A stretch of DNA of 17,860 bases from the NCBI GenBank assembly GCA_947565255.1, contig CANOFI010000016.1:1-17860 (forward strand), read 5' to 3'. Position 1 is the first letter of the stretch, and the number at the start of each line of letters is the position of its first letter. This stretch comes from an uncultured Lachnospiraceae bacterium (GTDB lineage Bacteria > Bacillota > Clostridia > Lachnospirales > Lachnospiraceae). The notes beneath the pieces are model-generated. The model was given only the letters and a program-made list of their open reading frames with translations. It did not search any database and was not told where the DNA came from. Made by a program: the position numbers and the translations under genes. Positions 6,571 to 14,110 of the stretch are shown here, piece after piece.

Positions 6571-7338
6571 CTAAAAACTAAGCAGTACCTGAATCGATCC
6601 CCCCAGTTTCTCCCGCAGCTTTTGCAAAGCCCTTGTATGCAGCTGCGATACCCTTGACTCTGACACTTCCAAAATCTGGCTGATCTCTTTTAAGGTCAGC
6701 TCTTCATAATAATAAAATAAAATGACTTTTTTTTCTTTTTCTGTCAGAATATCCAGAGCCTGCGCCAGAAGGCGCCTTATTTCATCGCGCTCCATTACCC
6801 GCTCCGGTGTCTCAAAGTGGGAATTTCTTGTGGCGTCCATCGGAATTTCACTGCCCTGCTCCACATATTCATTCAGCGAAACAACTGCAGATATTTTCAT
6901 TTTTGAGTACCATTCCTGCAGCTCTTCCATATCGATTCCCAGCTTTGATGCAATCTGCTCATCCGTAGCGTTTTTTCCCGTCTGGCTTTCAATCTCCTTT
7001 ATCGTTGCATCCAGGCGTTTTTGTTTCTGGCGCAGTGTACGCGGAATCCAGTCCATTTTTCGGATAGAATCCAGGATGGAGCCCCTTATTCTTAAGCTGG
7101 CATACGTCTCAAACTTTACCTCTTTTTCACTGTTGTATTTGTCAACTGCATCAATCAGACCAAAAATTCCATAACCAACCAAATCATCGTATTCCACATT
7201 ATGCCCGAGGTACATGTGCAGATGACCGGCTACCAGCTTAACTAATGGTGCATATTCAATTATAATTTTTTCACGGATTTCAGGAGTTTTGTTTTTGGCA
7301 TACTCTTCCCAGAGTTTTTCCTTATCCTTGTCACTCAT
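6571..7338 (-). CDS. sigD: Flagellar sigma factor of the FliA/WhiG/SigD family
   Basis: This sigma-28 type factor directs RNA polymerase to late flagellar and chemotaxis promoters and is normally held by the anti-sigma factor FlgM, not in view. With the start used here (255 residues), region 2 spans about 25-100, with YDDLVGYGIFGLIDAVDKY and the -10-binding segment FETYASLRIRGSILDSIRKMDW followed by IPRTLR; region 3 is about 103-175; region 4 is about 195-245 with the helix-turn-helix LTLKEISQILEVSESRVSQLH. No N-terminal region 1.1, as expected. The frame extends three codons to a GTG at 7347, but that GTG lies inside the Shine-Dalgarno GAGGTG (7345-7350); the ATG at 7338 has six-base spacing. 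It lies late in the operon, as in Bacillus subtilis. Confidence 0.97.
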   Translation of the reverse strand: MSDKDKEKLWEEYAKNKTPEIREKIIIEYAPLVKLVAGHLHMYLGHNVEYDDLVGYGIFGLIDAVDKYNSEKEVKFETYASLRIRGSILDSIRKMDWIPRTLRQKQKRLDATIKEIESQTGKNATDEQIASKLGIDMEELQEWYSKMKISAVVSLNEYVEQGSEIPMDATRNSHFETPERVMERDEIRRLLAQALDILTEKEKKVILFYYYEELTLKEISQILEVSESRVSQLHTRALQKLREKLGGSIQVLLSF

Positions 7339-7344
7339 CTGCTT

Positions 7345-7350
7345 CACCTC
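7345..7350 (-). promoter_or_regulatory. Ribosome binding site deciding the sigD start
   Basis: GAGGTG on the minus strand, six bases before the ATG at 7338. The in-frame GTG at 7347 is part of this site and so cannot be the start if the site is used. Confidence 0.7.
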
Positions 7351-7391
7351 ATGTTTCCATGCCCTGTGCAGTCCATTTTATGACCACTTTC

Positions 7392-7676
7392 TTAACCGAC
7401 ATCCTGGGCATCCTGTTCTTCCCGGGTCTCTATGTTCTCCATGTCTTCTTCTCCCTCTTCTCCTTCCCCTTCGCCCTCTTCTTCCTCTTCTTCCTTCTCT
7501 GCTACATATTTATCCATAATCGCCTTAATGATACATCCAAAAATATAAAAACTTAACAACACTATAAATAGTGTTGTTAAGATTTCTATTAATGTGGCTT
7601 TTTTTATGTATGTAACAATCAATGCGACGATTCCTGCCAGAAGGGAGAGAATTGCCGGGATTATTTTTGTATTCAT
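7392..7676 (-). CDS. Small two-helix membrane protein with acidic tail, unknown function
   Basis: 94 residues. Two hydrophobic helices (about residues 5-23 and 29-51) are joined by a short KKA turn and followed by a strongly acidic C-terminal tail of about 30 residues made almost only of E, G and D. The two-helix hairpin with little outside the membrane puts the tail most likely in the cytoplasm (lysines flank the loop, so this is not certain). I recognise no domain. It lies between cheD and sigD. The frame opens at a GTG (7685) just after the cheD stop, but that GTG belongs to the Shine-Dalgarno AGGTGA (7682-7687); the ATG at 7676 has five-base spacing and is chosen. The tail is encoded by an almost pure purine tract (complement of 7443-7500), which may be length-variable. 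Confidence 0.75.
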   Translation of the reverse strand: MNTKIIPAILSLLAGIVALIVTYIKKATLIEILTTLFIVLLSFYIFGCIIKAIMDKYVAEKEEEEEEGEGEGEEGEEDMENIETREEQDAQDVG

Positions 7677-7681
7677 ATTTT

Positions 7682-7687
7682 TCACCT
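7682..7687 (-). promoter_or_regulatory. Ribosome binding site deciding the start of the two-helix protein
   Basis: AGGTGA on the minus strand overlaps the cheD stop codon TAG and stands five bases before the ATG at 7676. Translation of this gene is therefore likely coupled to that of cheD. Confidence 0.65.
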
Positions 7688-8171
7688 ATATTTCCTTTAA
7701 TTCTTTGCCCACGGCCTTAATTGTCATCATACCCGTTTCGGTATAAAATTCTACCGTACGTCCATAATTCAAGCCTGTATCTTCAGCTACAATCCGAATC
7801 CCCAGCTCCCGGAGCTTTTTCTTGCATGCTTCCACATTCCGCTCGCCTACACGCACCAGGTCTGTGGAATTGCTGAAAGCAAACATCTGCGCCCCGCCTG
7901 CTATCTTAGCCACCATGCGTATTTTGGATGCACCTTTCTTCTCCATCCGTTTCACCAGTTCAACAATACCGGTATCTGCAAATTTTGCTATGTTCGCATT
8001 ATTGCGAATCGCCGTACTGTCCGGAAGCATGACATGGGCAAGTCCGCCACACTTCGTTACGGGATCGTACAGCGCAACCCCAACACAGGAACCAAGTCCT
8101 AAGGTCGTTATCGAATTGGGATACTCACAGACATTTAAATCTGCCATTCCAACCTTAATCATTACACTCAT
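7686..8171 (-). CDS. cheD: Chemoreceptor glutamine deamidase CheD
   Basis: CheD deamidates glutamine side chains on methyl-accepting chemotaxis proteins and binds CheC, raising CheC phosphatase activity towards CheY-P. The catalytic triad known from Thermotoga CheD is present with its exact spacing: Thr23, Cys29 and His46 (numbered from the start used here), in TTLGLGSCVGVALYD and GGLAHVMLP. The IAGGAQMF and GERN blocks and the late GRTVEFYTETG segment also match the family. At 161 residues the length is normal. A GTG at 8180 would add three residues but overlaps the weak Shine-Dalgarno GGGTGA (8177-8182), so the ATG at 8171 is preferred; ATG at 8162 is a weaker alternative. It begins 15 bases after cheC, its functional partner. 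Confidence 0.95.
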   Translation of the reverse strand: MSVMIKVGMADLNVCEYPNSITTLGLGSCVGVALYDPVTKCGGLAHVMLPDSTAIRNNANIAKFADTGIVELVKRMEKKGASKIRMVAKIAGGAQMFAFSNSTDLVRVGERNVEACKKKLRELGIRIVAEDTGLNYGRTVEFYTETGMMTIKAVGKELKEI

Positions 8172-8186
8172 CTTTATCACCCACTG

Positions 8187-8801
8187 TTATAATCCTAGCG
8201 ATGATAATATTTTATCATATGATTCTAATGCGGGTATCAAAATAAAATATCCATCAATCATAACATCATCGCCAAATTGTGTTTTAATAAGCAAAGCCTT
8301 ATCTCCCAGCTGACCAAATTCTATGGCGGGCACGCTTAAAATTGCCGCTGCCATATCAATGGCAACATAAGGCACGGAAGCTCCGATCGTGAGATTTGTC
8401 AGGGATGACAGTGCCGACAGATAAGAACCTGTTATAATATTTCCAACCTCCTGGAGCGCGGAATAATCCATCTCACTAAAAGGCTCATCACTCCCCATTG
8501 CACGCCCCATCAGCTGATCCACCAAATTGTGCGCCGACCGTTCGGGCATCAAAAACATCATGCTGCCCGTCACATCCTCATCTAACATGAGATAAATGCC
8601 GACAACCAGTTCCTCTTCCGGACAAATTACACTTGGAAGAGTATCAAACCCGACCATCTCAACACGGGGTACCTTCATATCCAGCTTCTGATTCAGCATC
8701 TGTGCAAGAGCTGTTGTTGCATTTCCGGCACCGATATTGCCGAGTTCCTTTAATATGTCATACTGCATGGAGTCCATGCTATCCATGTTAATCTTAGCCA
8801 T
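8187..8801 (-). CDS. cheC: CheY-P phosphatase CheC
   Basis: CheC removes phosphate from CheY-P and is part of the CheC-CheD-CheYp adaptation loop of Bacillus-type chemotaxis. Both active sites of the CheC/CheX/FliY family are complete, in the D/S-x3-E-x2-N-x22-P pattern: Asp15, Glu19, Asn22 and Pro45; and Ser114, Glu118, Asn121 and Pro144. It lacks the FliN-like C-terminal domain of FliY, so it is CheC proper (204 residues). The frame begins four codons earlier at a GTG (8813), but this lies inside the AAGGTGG Shine-Dalgarno sequence (8810-8816); the ATG at 8801 has normal spacing. The gene lies 13 bases after cheW and 15 before cheD. Confidence 0.96.
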   Translation of the reverse strand: MAKINMDSMDSMQYDILKELGNIGAGNATTALAQMLNQKLDMKVPRVEMVGFDTLPSVICPEEELVVGIYLMLDEDVTGSMMFLMPERSAHNLVDQLMGRAMGSDEPFSEMDYSALQEVGNIITGSYLSALSSLTNLTIGASVPYVAIDMAAAILSVPAIEFGQLGDKALLIKTQFGDDVMIDGYFILIPALESYDKILSSLGL

Positions 8802-8814
8802 ACAAACACCCACC

Positions 8815-9273
8815 TTATTCTTTTTCCTTTTCAGGCATTACCGCATTAAGATCCAACAATGATATCAATTCTCCCTTATGCTTTCCTATCCCGGATATAT
8901 AAGAAGTTCTTTCATCTTTTATATCATAAAACGTCTTTTCAATCTCATCCGTCTCTAATGTAACAACTTCTTTCACCTCATCTACAATCACACCGATTTC
9001 CGATTGCTGGTCCAGCTTCAGAATTATAATTCTGGAACTGTTTGTAAATTCATCATCCGGCAGGTTCATTTTCAGGCGTATGCTCATAACTGCAATGACC
9101 TCGCCTCTGAGATTAATAACGCCCTTCATATATGGCTGAATCTTAGGCACCCTCGTAATTTTCTGCATACGTACAATGTTATCTACATACTTAATATCAA
9201 TTCCATACTGTTCAGTTCCAATCTTCACAACAATATATTGAACGGAATCTGTTCCCAACAAGCTTGTTTCCAT
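8815..9273 (-). CDS. cheW: Chemotaxis coupling protein CheW
   Basis: CheW links chemoreceptors to CheA in the membrane-associated signalling array. The single CheW domain fills the 152-residue protein: QYIVVKIGTEQYGIDI at the start, IVRMQKITRVP, the conserved VINLRGEVIAVMSIR turn (NLRG at 54-57) and the closing GIGKHKGELISLLDLN segment. The frame opens at an ATG (9288) that overlaps the cheA stop, but no ribosome binding site precedes it; GGAGG (9282-9286) lies inside those extra codons and stands eight bases before the ATG at 9273, so 9273 is chosen. It follows cheA directly. Confidence 0.96.
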   Translation of the reverse strand: METSLLGTDSVQYIVVKIGTEQYGIDIKYVDNIVRMQKITRVPKIQPYMKGVINLRGEVIAVMSIRLKMNLPDDEFTNSSRIIILKLDQQSEIGVIVDEVKEVVTLETDEIEKTFYDIKDERTSYISGIGKHKGELISLLDLNAVMPEKEKE

Positions 9274-9287
9274 ATCAGCCACCTCCA

Positions 9288-11402
9288 TTACAGCAATGTA
9301 TTCACATCAAGAATCAACGCAACTTCACCGTCACCAAGAATGGTCGCACCGCTGATAATCTTGTTATTCTTTATGTATTTTCCTAAGGACTTAATTACGA
9401 TTTCCTGTTGCCCGATCAGATTGTCGACAACCAGCCCTGCAAGCTTGTCGCCCTTTTTCACAATGACGACAATCAGGTTTTGCGGCTCTTCCTCTGTCTT
9501 ATTAATCTCTAAAATCTGATCCAGACGCACGATTGGAATAACCAGACCGCGAAGATGTATTACTTCTTTTGCTTCCACGTACTTAATATCATCCACAGAA
9601 ATGTCTTCAATTGTCTGTATCGAATCTAGTGAAATCGCATATTTTTCATTTCCAATTTCAACCATAAGTGCCTGAATAATAGCAAGCGTCAATGGAAGTC
9701 TTACGATAAAAGTTGTTCCTTCCCCGTAAACACTCTTTACCTCAACAGCTCCGCCTAATGTTTCAATCTTGGACTTTACAACGTCAAGACCGACGCCCCG
9801 TCCCGAAATATCCGATATCTTCTTTGCCATCGAAAAGCTCGGCAGAAACAGCAAATCGATAATATCCTTATCACTCATGGTATCTGCCTGCTCCTGTGAA
9901 ATGGTACCGCGCTCAATCGCTTTTGTTCTCACTGCCTGTACATCAATTCCATTGCCATCATCCCGTACTTCAATCACAACATTGTTTCCATCCTGATAAG
10001 CATCCAGGAAAATGGAACCTTCCTCCGGTTTTCCTCTCTCCAGACGGCGTTCTGTTGTCTCCAGTCCGTGGTCTGCAGAATTACGGAGCAGGTGCATCAG
10101 CGGGTCACCGATTTCATCAATGACGCTTCTGTCCAATTCAGTATCCTCACCAGTCATATATAACTGCATCTTTTTGGAAAGCTTTTTAGACAGGTCGCGA
10201 ATCATTCTCGGGAATTTGCTTACCACACTCTCAATCGGGACCATTCTTACCTTCATAACCGACTCGTGCAGGCTCGTTGTAATGCGCTCCAGATATTCTA
10301 TCTGTTCATGGAATCCAAGGCTGGCTTTTTCTGTTTCTCCGTCGCTCTCGCTAATGGCAACCAGGCTGTTCTTGGCAATAATCAGCTCGCTTACCTGATT
10401 CATGAGTGAATCCAGTTTTTCAATATCCACACGCACGGTGCGGTTAATCATCGGCTTGCCTGCCGTACTGGTCTTTGCCGGTGCAGTCGATGCGCCGGAA
10501 TTGCTATGGGCCGGTTTTGCAGCCGGGGCCTGTGCTCTCGGACCGGATTCAGCAGCCTCCTTTTCCTGGGGTTTCTCTTCTTTTTCTTCCTTGACCACTT
10601 TTCTTTCATAAGGCTGTCCGACAGCCTCTTCAATTTCGGAAACAGCCCTCACTGCCTGCAGAACCTTCTCTAATTCTTCATCTGTAATTACATATAAGCT
10701 AAAGTCTAAGCCAAATTTCTCATCTTCAATTTCCTGCACACTCGGTTCGGAGCAGACAATTTCACCGAATTCCTCGAGCGCTTTGAAAACAAGAAATGCA
10801 CGCGCTGCTTTCAGAATACAGCTTTCCTGAATATAAACAGAAATTCCATACACTTTAGAACCTTTCTCCAGTGCCTCCGCCATGGCATGAATTTCATGCT
10901 CCTGAAGCTTCATATCCTTAAACTTCATGGCAAAACGGCCAGCGCCGCTGTCTGCTTCCTGCGTCTTTTCTTCCTTTTTCTGTTCTTTTTCCTGGGCAGG
11001 CTTTGATGTAACTCCCGTACCCTCCTCAAGAATACGGTTCAGTTCTTTGATAATGGGCTCATTATCATCGGTTCCTTCATCTGCCGTTTCCTGAATCTGG
11101 TTCAAATATCCTTCAATCGCATCCAGGGACTGAAACAATACATCAATTAACCCGGCTGTCACCTTCATCTTGTCATTGCGAATTTCGGAAAATACATTTT
11201 CCATGTCATGGGTAAGTCTCTGCATTCTCTTATAGCCCATGGTTCCAGCCATTCCCTTTAACGAATGAGCCGCCCGGAAAATCTCATTAATCGTTTCTTT
11301 GTTCTCCGGTTCCTGCTCAATTACCAGCAGCTGGTCATTCAAGTTCTGAATATGTTCTTTTGTCTCATCAATAAAAATCTCTAAATATTGATTTACATCC
11401 AT
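9288..11402 (-). CDS. cheA: Chemotaxis histidine kinase CheA
   Basis: CheA autophosphorylates and passes the phosphate to CheY and CheB in response to receptor state. Numbered from the ATG at 11402 (704 residues): P1 HPt domain about 1-105 with the phosphorylated His46 in FRAAHSLKGMAG; P2 response-regulator docking domain about 165-260; an Ala/Pro/Lys/Glu linker; P3 dimerisation about 322-382; P4 ATPase about 383-570 with the N box (HLLRNSADHGLE, about 437-448), G1 (DDGNGID) and G2 (GRGVGLD); and P5 CheW-like regulatory domain about 575-704. All domains and key residues are present. A GTG at 11411 would add three residues but is part of the GGGGTG ribosome binding site (11409-11414). The start overlaps the end of cheB by ten bases, implying translational coupling. 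Confidence 0.97.
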   Translation of the reverse strand: MDVNQYLEIFIDETKEHIQNLNDQLLVIEQEPENKETINEIFRAAHSLKGMAGTMGYKRMQRLTHDMENVFSEIRNDKMKVTAGLIDVLFQSLDAIEGYLNQIQETADEGTDDNEPIIKELNRILEEGTGVTSKPAQEKEQKKEEKTQEADSGAGRFAMKFKDMKLQEHEIHAMAEALEKGSKVYGISVYIQESCILKAARAFLVFKALEEFGEIVCSEPSVQEIEDEKFGLDFSLYVITDEELEKVLQAVRAVSEIEEAVGQPYERKVVKEEKEEKPQEKEAAESGPRAQAPAAKPAHSNSGASTAPAKTSTAGKPMINRTVRVDIEKLDSLMNQVSELIIAKNSLVAISESDGETEKASLGFHEQIEYLERITTSLHESVMKVRMVPIESVVSKFPRMIRDLSKKLSKKMQLYMTGEDTELDRSVIDEIGDPLMHLLRNSADHGLETTERRLERGKPEEGSIFLDAYQDGNNVVIEVRDDGNGIDVQAVRTKAIERGTISQEQADTMSDKDIIDLLFLPSFSMAKKISDISGRGVGLDVVKSKIETLGGAVEVKSVYGEGTTFIVRLPLTLAIIQALMVEIGNEKYAISLDSIQTIEDISVDDIKYVEAKEVIHLRGLVIPIVRLDQILEINKTEEEPQNLIVVIVKKGDKLAGLVVDNLIGQQEIVIKSLGKYIKNNKIISGATILGDGEVALILDVNTLL

Positions 11403-12460
11403 TCTGTACACCCCACATTTCTTGTGATTTCTTCCGCAACCGCACTCAAGACTGCCACCTTATCCACCAGACCTTTCTCGGTGATGGAGCGCGGCATGCC
11501 ATATACTACACTACTGGCCTCATCCTGCGCAATTACATATATCTTTTTCCCGGCTTCCGACAGACATGAGATACCTGCTGTTCCGTCAGAACCCATACCG
11601 GTGAGCACCACGCATATAATCTCATCGAACGTACAGTTCAGCAGCGATTCATACATAATGTCCGCACACGGCTTTAAAGCATTTCGGGGAGAAGCGTCTG
11701 ATATTGCAATCTTATGTCCGCCCGGTGATTTCACACATGTTAAATGCTTTCCTCCGGGTGCAATATACACACACCCTTTCACCAGTTCTTCATTATCCTC
11801 AGCCTCTTTTACCCTGATTCTGCTAAGATCATTAAGCCTGCCGGCAAGCGTCGCCGTAAAACCGGCCGGCATGTGCTGCACAAGCAACACCGGAGCATCC
11901 AGACTTTCCGGAAGAAACGGCAGTACATTCTGCAGGGATTTCGGCCCGCCCGTAGAGCATGCCACTGCGACAATCTTATTGCCGCCCGACCTTCTCGGTA
12001 TTATCGGCTCTCTCGGCTTTAAAATGGACGGAACCGCCATCTTGGCAGGAATATCCGGAGAAGAATCTACGGCTGCTCTTATTGTTCTGAGCAGCGCTTC
12101 CTTAAAATCCGCTCCCTTTGCTTCAATAAAATTGCCTGGTTTTGTCAAAAAATCAAATGCACCCAGCTCCAGCGCACGCAGCGTTTCCTTTGCGCCGTCC
12201 TTGGTAAGCGTGCTGGCTATAATGACCTTTGCCCGGATCCCTTCTTTCTGAAGCACTTCCAGAAGCTCCAGTCCTGTCATACGCGGCATATTAATGTCTG
12301 CCACTACAGCATCGTACTTCTTGACTTTCAAAAGCTCATAGGCCTGCTGCCCATCCCTTGCAATGTCTTCCACTGAAAATCTTTCGTCTGATTGTATTAT
12401 ATCACAGATAACCCTTCTCATAAGTGCAGAGTCATCAACAACTAAAAAATTTTTTTTCAT
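11393..12460 (-). CDS. cheB: Chemotaxis response regulator and methylesterase/amidase CheB
   Basis: CheB demethylates chemoreceptors and deamidates some glutamines; phosphorylation by CheA activates it. Receiver domain (about 1-120) has the acidic pair Asp9-Asp10, phosphoacceptor Asp55 in VVADINMPRMTG, and Lys107 in FDFLTKP. The catalytic domain (about 160-350) has Ser169 in ACSTGGP, His196 in LVQHMPAGFT and Asp292 in TGMGSDGTAG, the expected triad. Length 355 is standard. A TTG at 12469 would add three codons and overlap the preceding stop; the ATG at 12460 is preferred, although no strong ribosome binding site is seen, so expression may rely on coupling to the upstream gene. A run of eight A follows the ATG directly. 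Confidence 0.96.
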   Translation of the reverse strand: MKKNFLVVDDSALMRRVICDIIQSDERFSVEDIARDGQQAYELLKVKKYDAVVADINMPRMTGLELLEVLQKEGIRAKVIIASTLTKDGAKETLRALELGAFDFLTKPGNFIEAKGADFKEALLRTIRAAVDSSPDIPAKMAVPSILKPREPIIPRRSGGNKIVAVACSTGGPKSLQNVLPFLPESLDAPVLLVQHMPAGFTATLAGRLNDLSRIRVKEAEDNEELVKGCVYIAPGGKHLTCVKSPGGHKIAISDASPRNALKPCADIMYESLLNCTFDEIICVVLTGMGSDGTAGISCLSEAGKKIYVIAQDEASSVVYGMPRSITEKGLVDKVAVLSAVAEEITRNVGCTEWM

Positions 12461-12465
12461 ACCGA

Positions 12466-13188
12466 TCAATTCTTTCTTATTTGCCTCATTCTACGCTCTT
12501 CTGCGAAAATATAATGAATCAACTTTTCCCTTTGCTGCTCTTTTATTCTTACAAATTCAATCCGGTTCTCACACTGTCCCGTTTTTCCCGACAGTCTTTC
12601 GGAATGAACCACTCTCCCAATTACCTCGAATACCGGTCGGTGCGGCGTAATCTCAATATACAGGCGCATAATCAGATGGGTTTCTCTCGGATATGCATCA
12701 TCTAATACAAATCGTGCGCCTCCACCGCTTAAATCCACTGCCATTCCGCTTTTGTATACAGGCGGCTCCACCTGTTCCCGTTCTTTTTCAAAAATTGCAT
12801 CTGCGCTTTCGTACACAGACTCTTCCTCGGATAAAACCCGGTAATCCACATCAATCAGCTTTTCTAAACGGAAAAATTCTCTTCTCTGAATCCTGCGCAG
12901 CCCGGTTTTTAAACTAATTACGGCTACATAGCGGTTATCGCTCTTAAAGCGGTCAACGACAAGCCCGGTACATTCAAACAGTCCGTTCGGGGTATAAAAA
13001 CACATTTTATAACGGATATTCAGTGATAATAAAATCAGTTTTGTTCCTTCAAACGGCATGGCAATATGAATTTCGTCATTTTCCATAATCTCAAATACCT
13101 GGCTTTTATAAATCGCCTTCTCGTGCGTATCCGGATTCACTTTTTCGATATCGATCTTATTCCCAACGCTTATAATTCTCTCAATCAT
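12466..13188 (-). CDS. PilZ-domain protein, probable c-di-GMP-responsive motility regulator (YcgR/YpfA-like)
   Basis: The 240-residue protein has an N-terminal YcgR/YpfA-like beta domain (about 1-95) and a C-terminal PilZ domain (about 98-225). Both c-di-GMP contact motifs are present: RxxxR as R103-E-F-F-R107 within QRREFFR, and DxSxxG as DLSGGG in VDLSGGGARF. Binding of c-di-GMP is therefore likely. In Bacillus subtilis the related YpfA (DgrA/MotI) and in Enterobacteria YcgR slow the flagellar motor when c-di-GMP is high; the same role here is inferred from domains and from its place between flhG and cheB. There is a roughly 35-residue acidic insertion between the two motifs (about 118-145). 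AAAGGA seven bases upstream supports the ATG, 25 bases after flhG. Confidence 0.9.
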   Translation of the reverse strand: MIERIISVGNKIDIEKVNPDTHEKAIYKSQVFEIMENDEIHIAMPFEGTKLILLSLNIRYKMCFYTPNGLFECTGLVVDRFKSDNRYVAVISLKTGLRRIQRREFFRLEKLIDVDYRVLSEEESVYESADAIFEKEREQVEPPVYKSGMAVDLSGGGARFVLDDAYPRETHLIMRLYIEITPHRPVFEVIGRVVHSERLSGKTGQCENRIEFVRIKEQQREKLIHYIFAEERRMRQIRKN

Positions 13189-13213
13189 ACGCTGTTCCTT
13201 TCCTGTACTATTT

Positions 13214-14107
13214 TTACTTAAATCTTCTCTTACTCATAAAACTGGAAAATAATCCGGCAAGTCCTCTCTTGCCCGCCGTCTTTTCTTCTCCCTGTTCCTC
13301 CTGTACCAGATTTCTTGCAATCTCTGCAAATGCCCTGGCTGACTTCGAATGCGGAAATTCAATGGATACCGGAACCTGCTTCATCACTGCCTTTAAGATG
13401 CAGTCATCCTGCGGTACCGTACCCAGATATTCTATATTAAGGTCTAAAAACCGGTCCACCACCACATCCAGCTTTCCAAACAAATTATTTCCGTCTTCCA
13501 CAGACAGCACCCGGTTCACAACAACTTTTACCTGAATATCCGAGGTGGAAAAATCCGGACTTCTGTTTAATGCCTTCAAAAGAGAATATGAGTCCGTAAT
13601 CGACGTCGGTTCCGGAGTCGTCACCAAAATTACTTCGTGTCCCGACATTACAAATTCTAACACACTATCCGAAATCCCGGCGCCGGTATCAACAATAATC
13701 ACATCCGCCAGGGAATCCAGCTCGGCCAGATTGGATACTAACTTTTGTACCTGTGCTTTTCCCAGATTGCCGAGACCTTCGATTCCTGTTCCCCCTGAAA
13801 TAAACCCAATTCCCATGGGGCCTGTTGTGATGACCTCTTTAATATTTTTATCCCGGTAAATTACATCTCCTAAATTATACTGCGGAATTGCGCCAAAAAG
13901 TACCTCAACATTTGCAAGACCAAAGTCCGCGTCAAAAATAATCACCCGCTTTCCCAATTGACGCAGCTGCAGTGCAAGATTCACGGACATATTTGACTTT
14001 CCAACGCCTCCCTTGCCGCTTGTAACAGTGATTACGCGGGCTACTTTCCGGGGCTGCGACTGATTCTGTAACTTTACAATATTTCTCAACTGTTCTGCCT
14101 GGTCCAT
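13214..14107 (-). CDS. flhG: MinD-like ATPase FlhG (YlxH), flagellar number regulator
   Basis: FlhG is a membrane-associating P-loop ATPase that controls flagellar number and placement together with FlhF. The deviant Walker A motif GKGGVGKS is at 31-38, the switch segment IFDADFGLANVEVLFG at 57-72, and the Walker B-like VIIVDTGAG at 136-144. The N-terminus MDQAEQLRNIV contains the DQAxxLR motif, known to activate the FlhF GTPase. The C-terminal end, Lys/Arg-rich with GLAGLFSSFMSKRRF, looks like an amphipathic membrane-targeting helix. Length (297) fits the family. Start supported by a GGGGGG run six bases upstream at the end of flhF; three bases separate the two genes. Confidence 0.95.
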   Translation of the reverse strand: MDQAEQLRNIVKLQNQSQPRKVARVITVTSGKGGVGKSNMSVNLALQLRQLGKRVIIFDADFGLANVEVLFGAIPQYNLGDVIYRDKNIKEVITTGPMGIGFISGGTGIEGLGNLGKAQVQKLVSNLAELDSLADVIIVDTGAGISDSVLEFVMSGHEVILVTTPEPTSITDSYSLLKALNRSPDFSTSDIQVKVVVNRVLSVEDGNNLFGKLDVVVDRFLDLNIEYLGTVPQDDCILKAVMKQVPVSIEFPHSKSARAFAEIARNLVQEEQGEEKTAGKRGLAGLFSSFMSKRRFK

Positions 14108-14110
14108 CTC

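Noticed and set aside
11999..12020. GCCGATAA on the minus strand resembling a sigma-D -10 element, with TAAA upstream
   Set aside because: The spacing between the two elements is about 9 bases instead of about 15, and it lies in the middle of the cheB coding sequence.
11388..12251. Plus-strand open frame of 287 codons opposite cheB
   Set aside because: Antisense shadow of a complete CheB with all catalytic residues; no recognisable domain and no independent signals.
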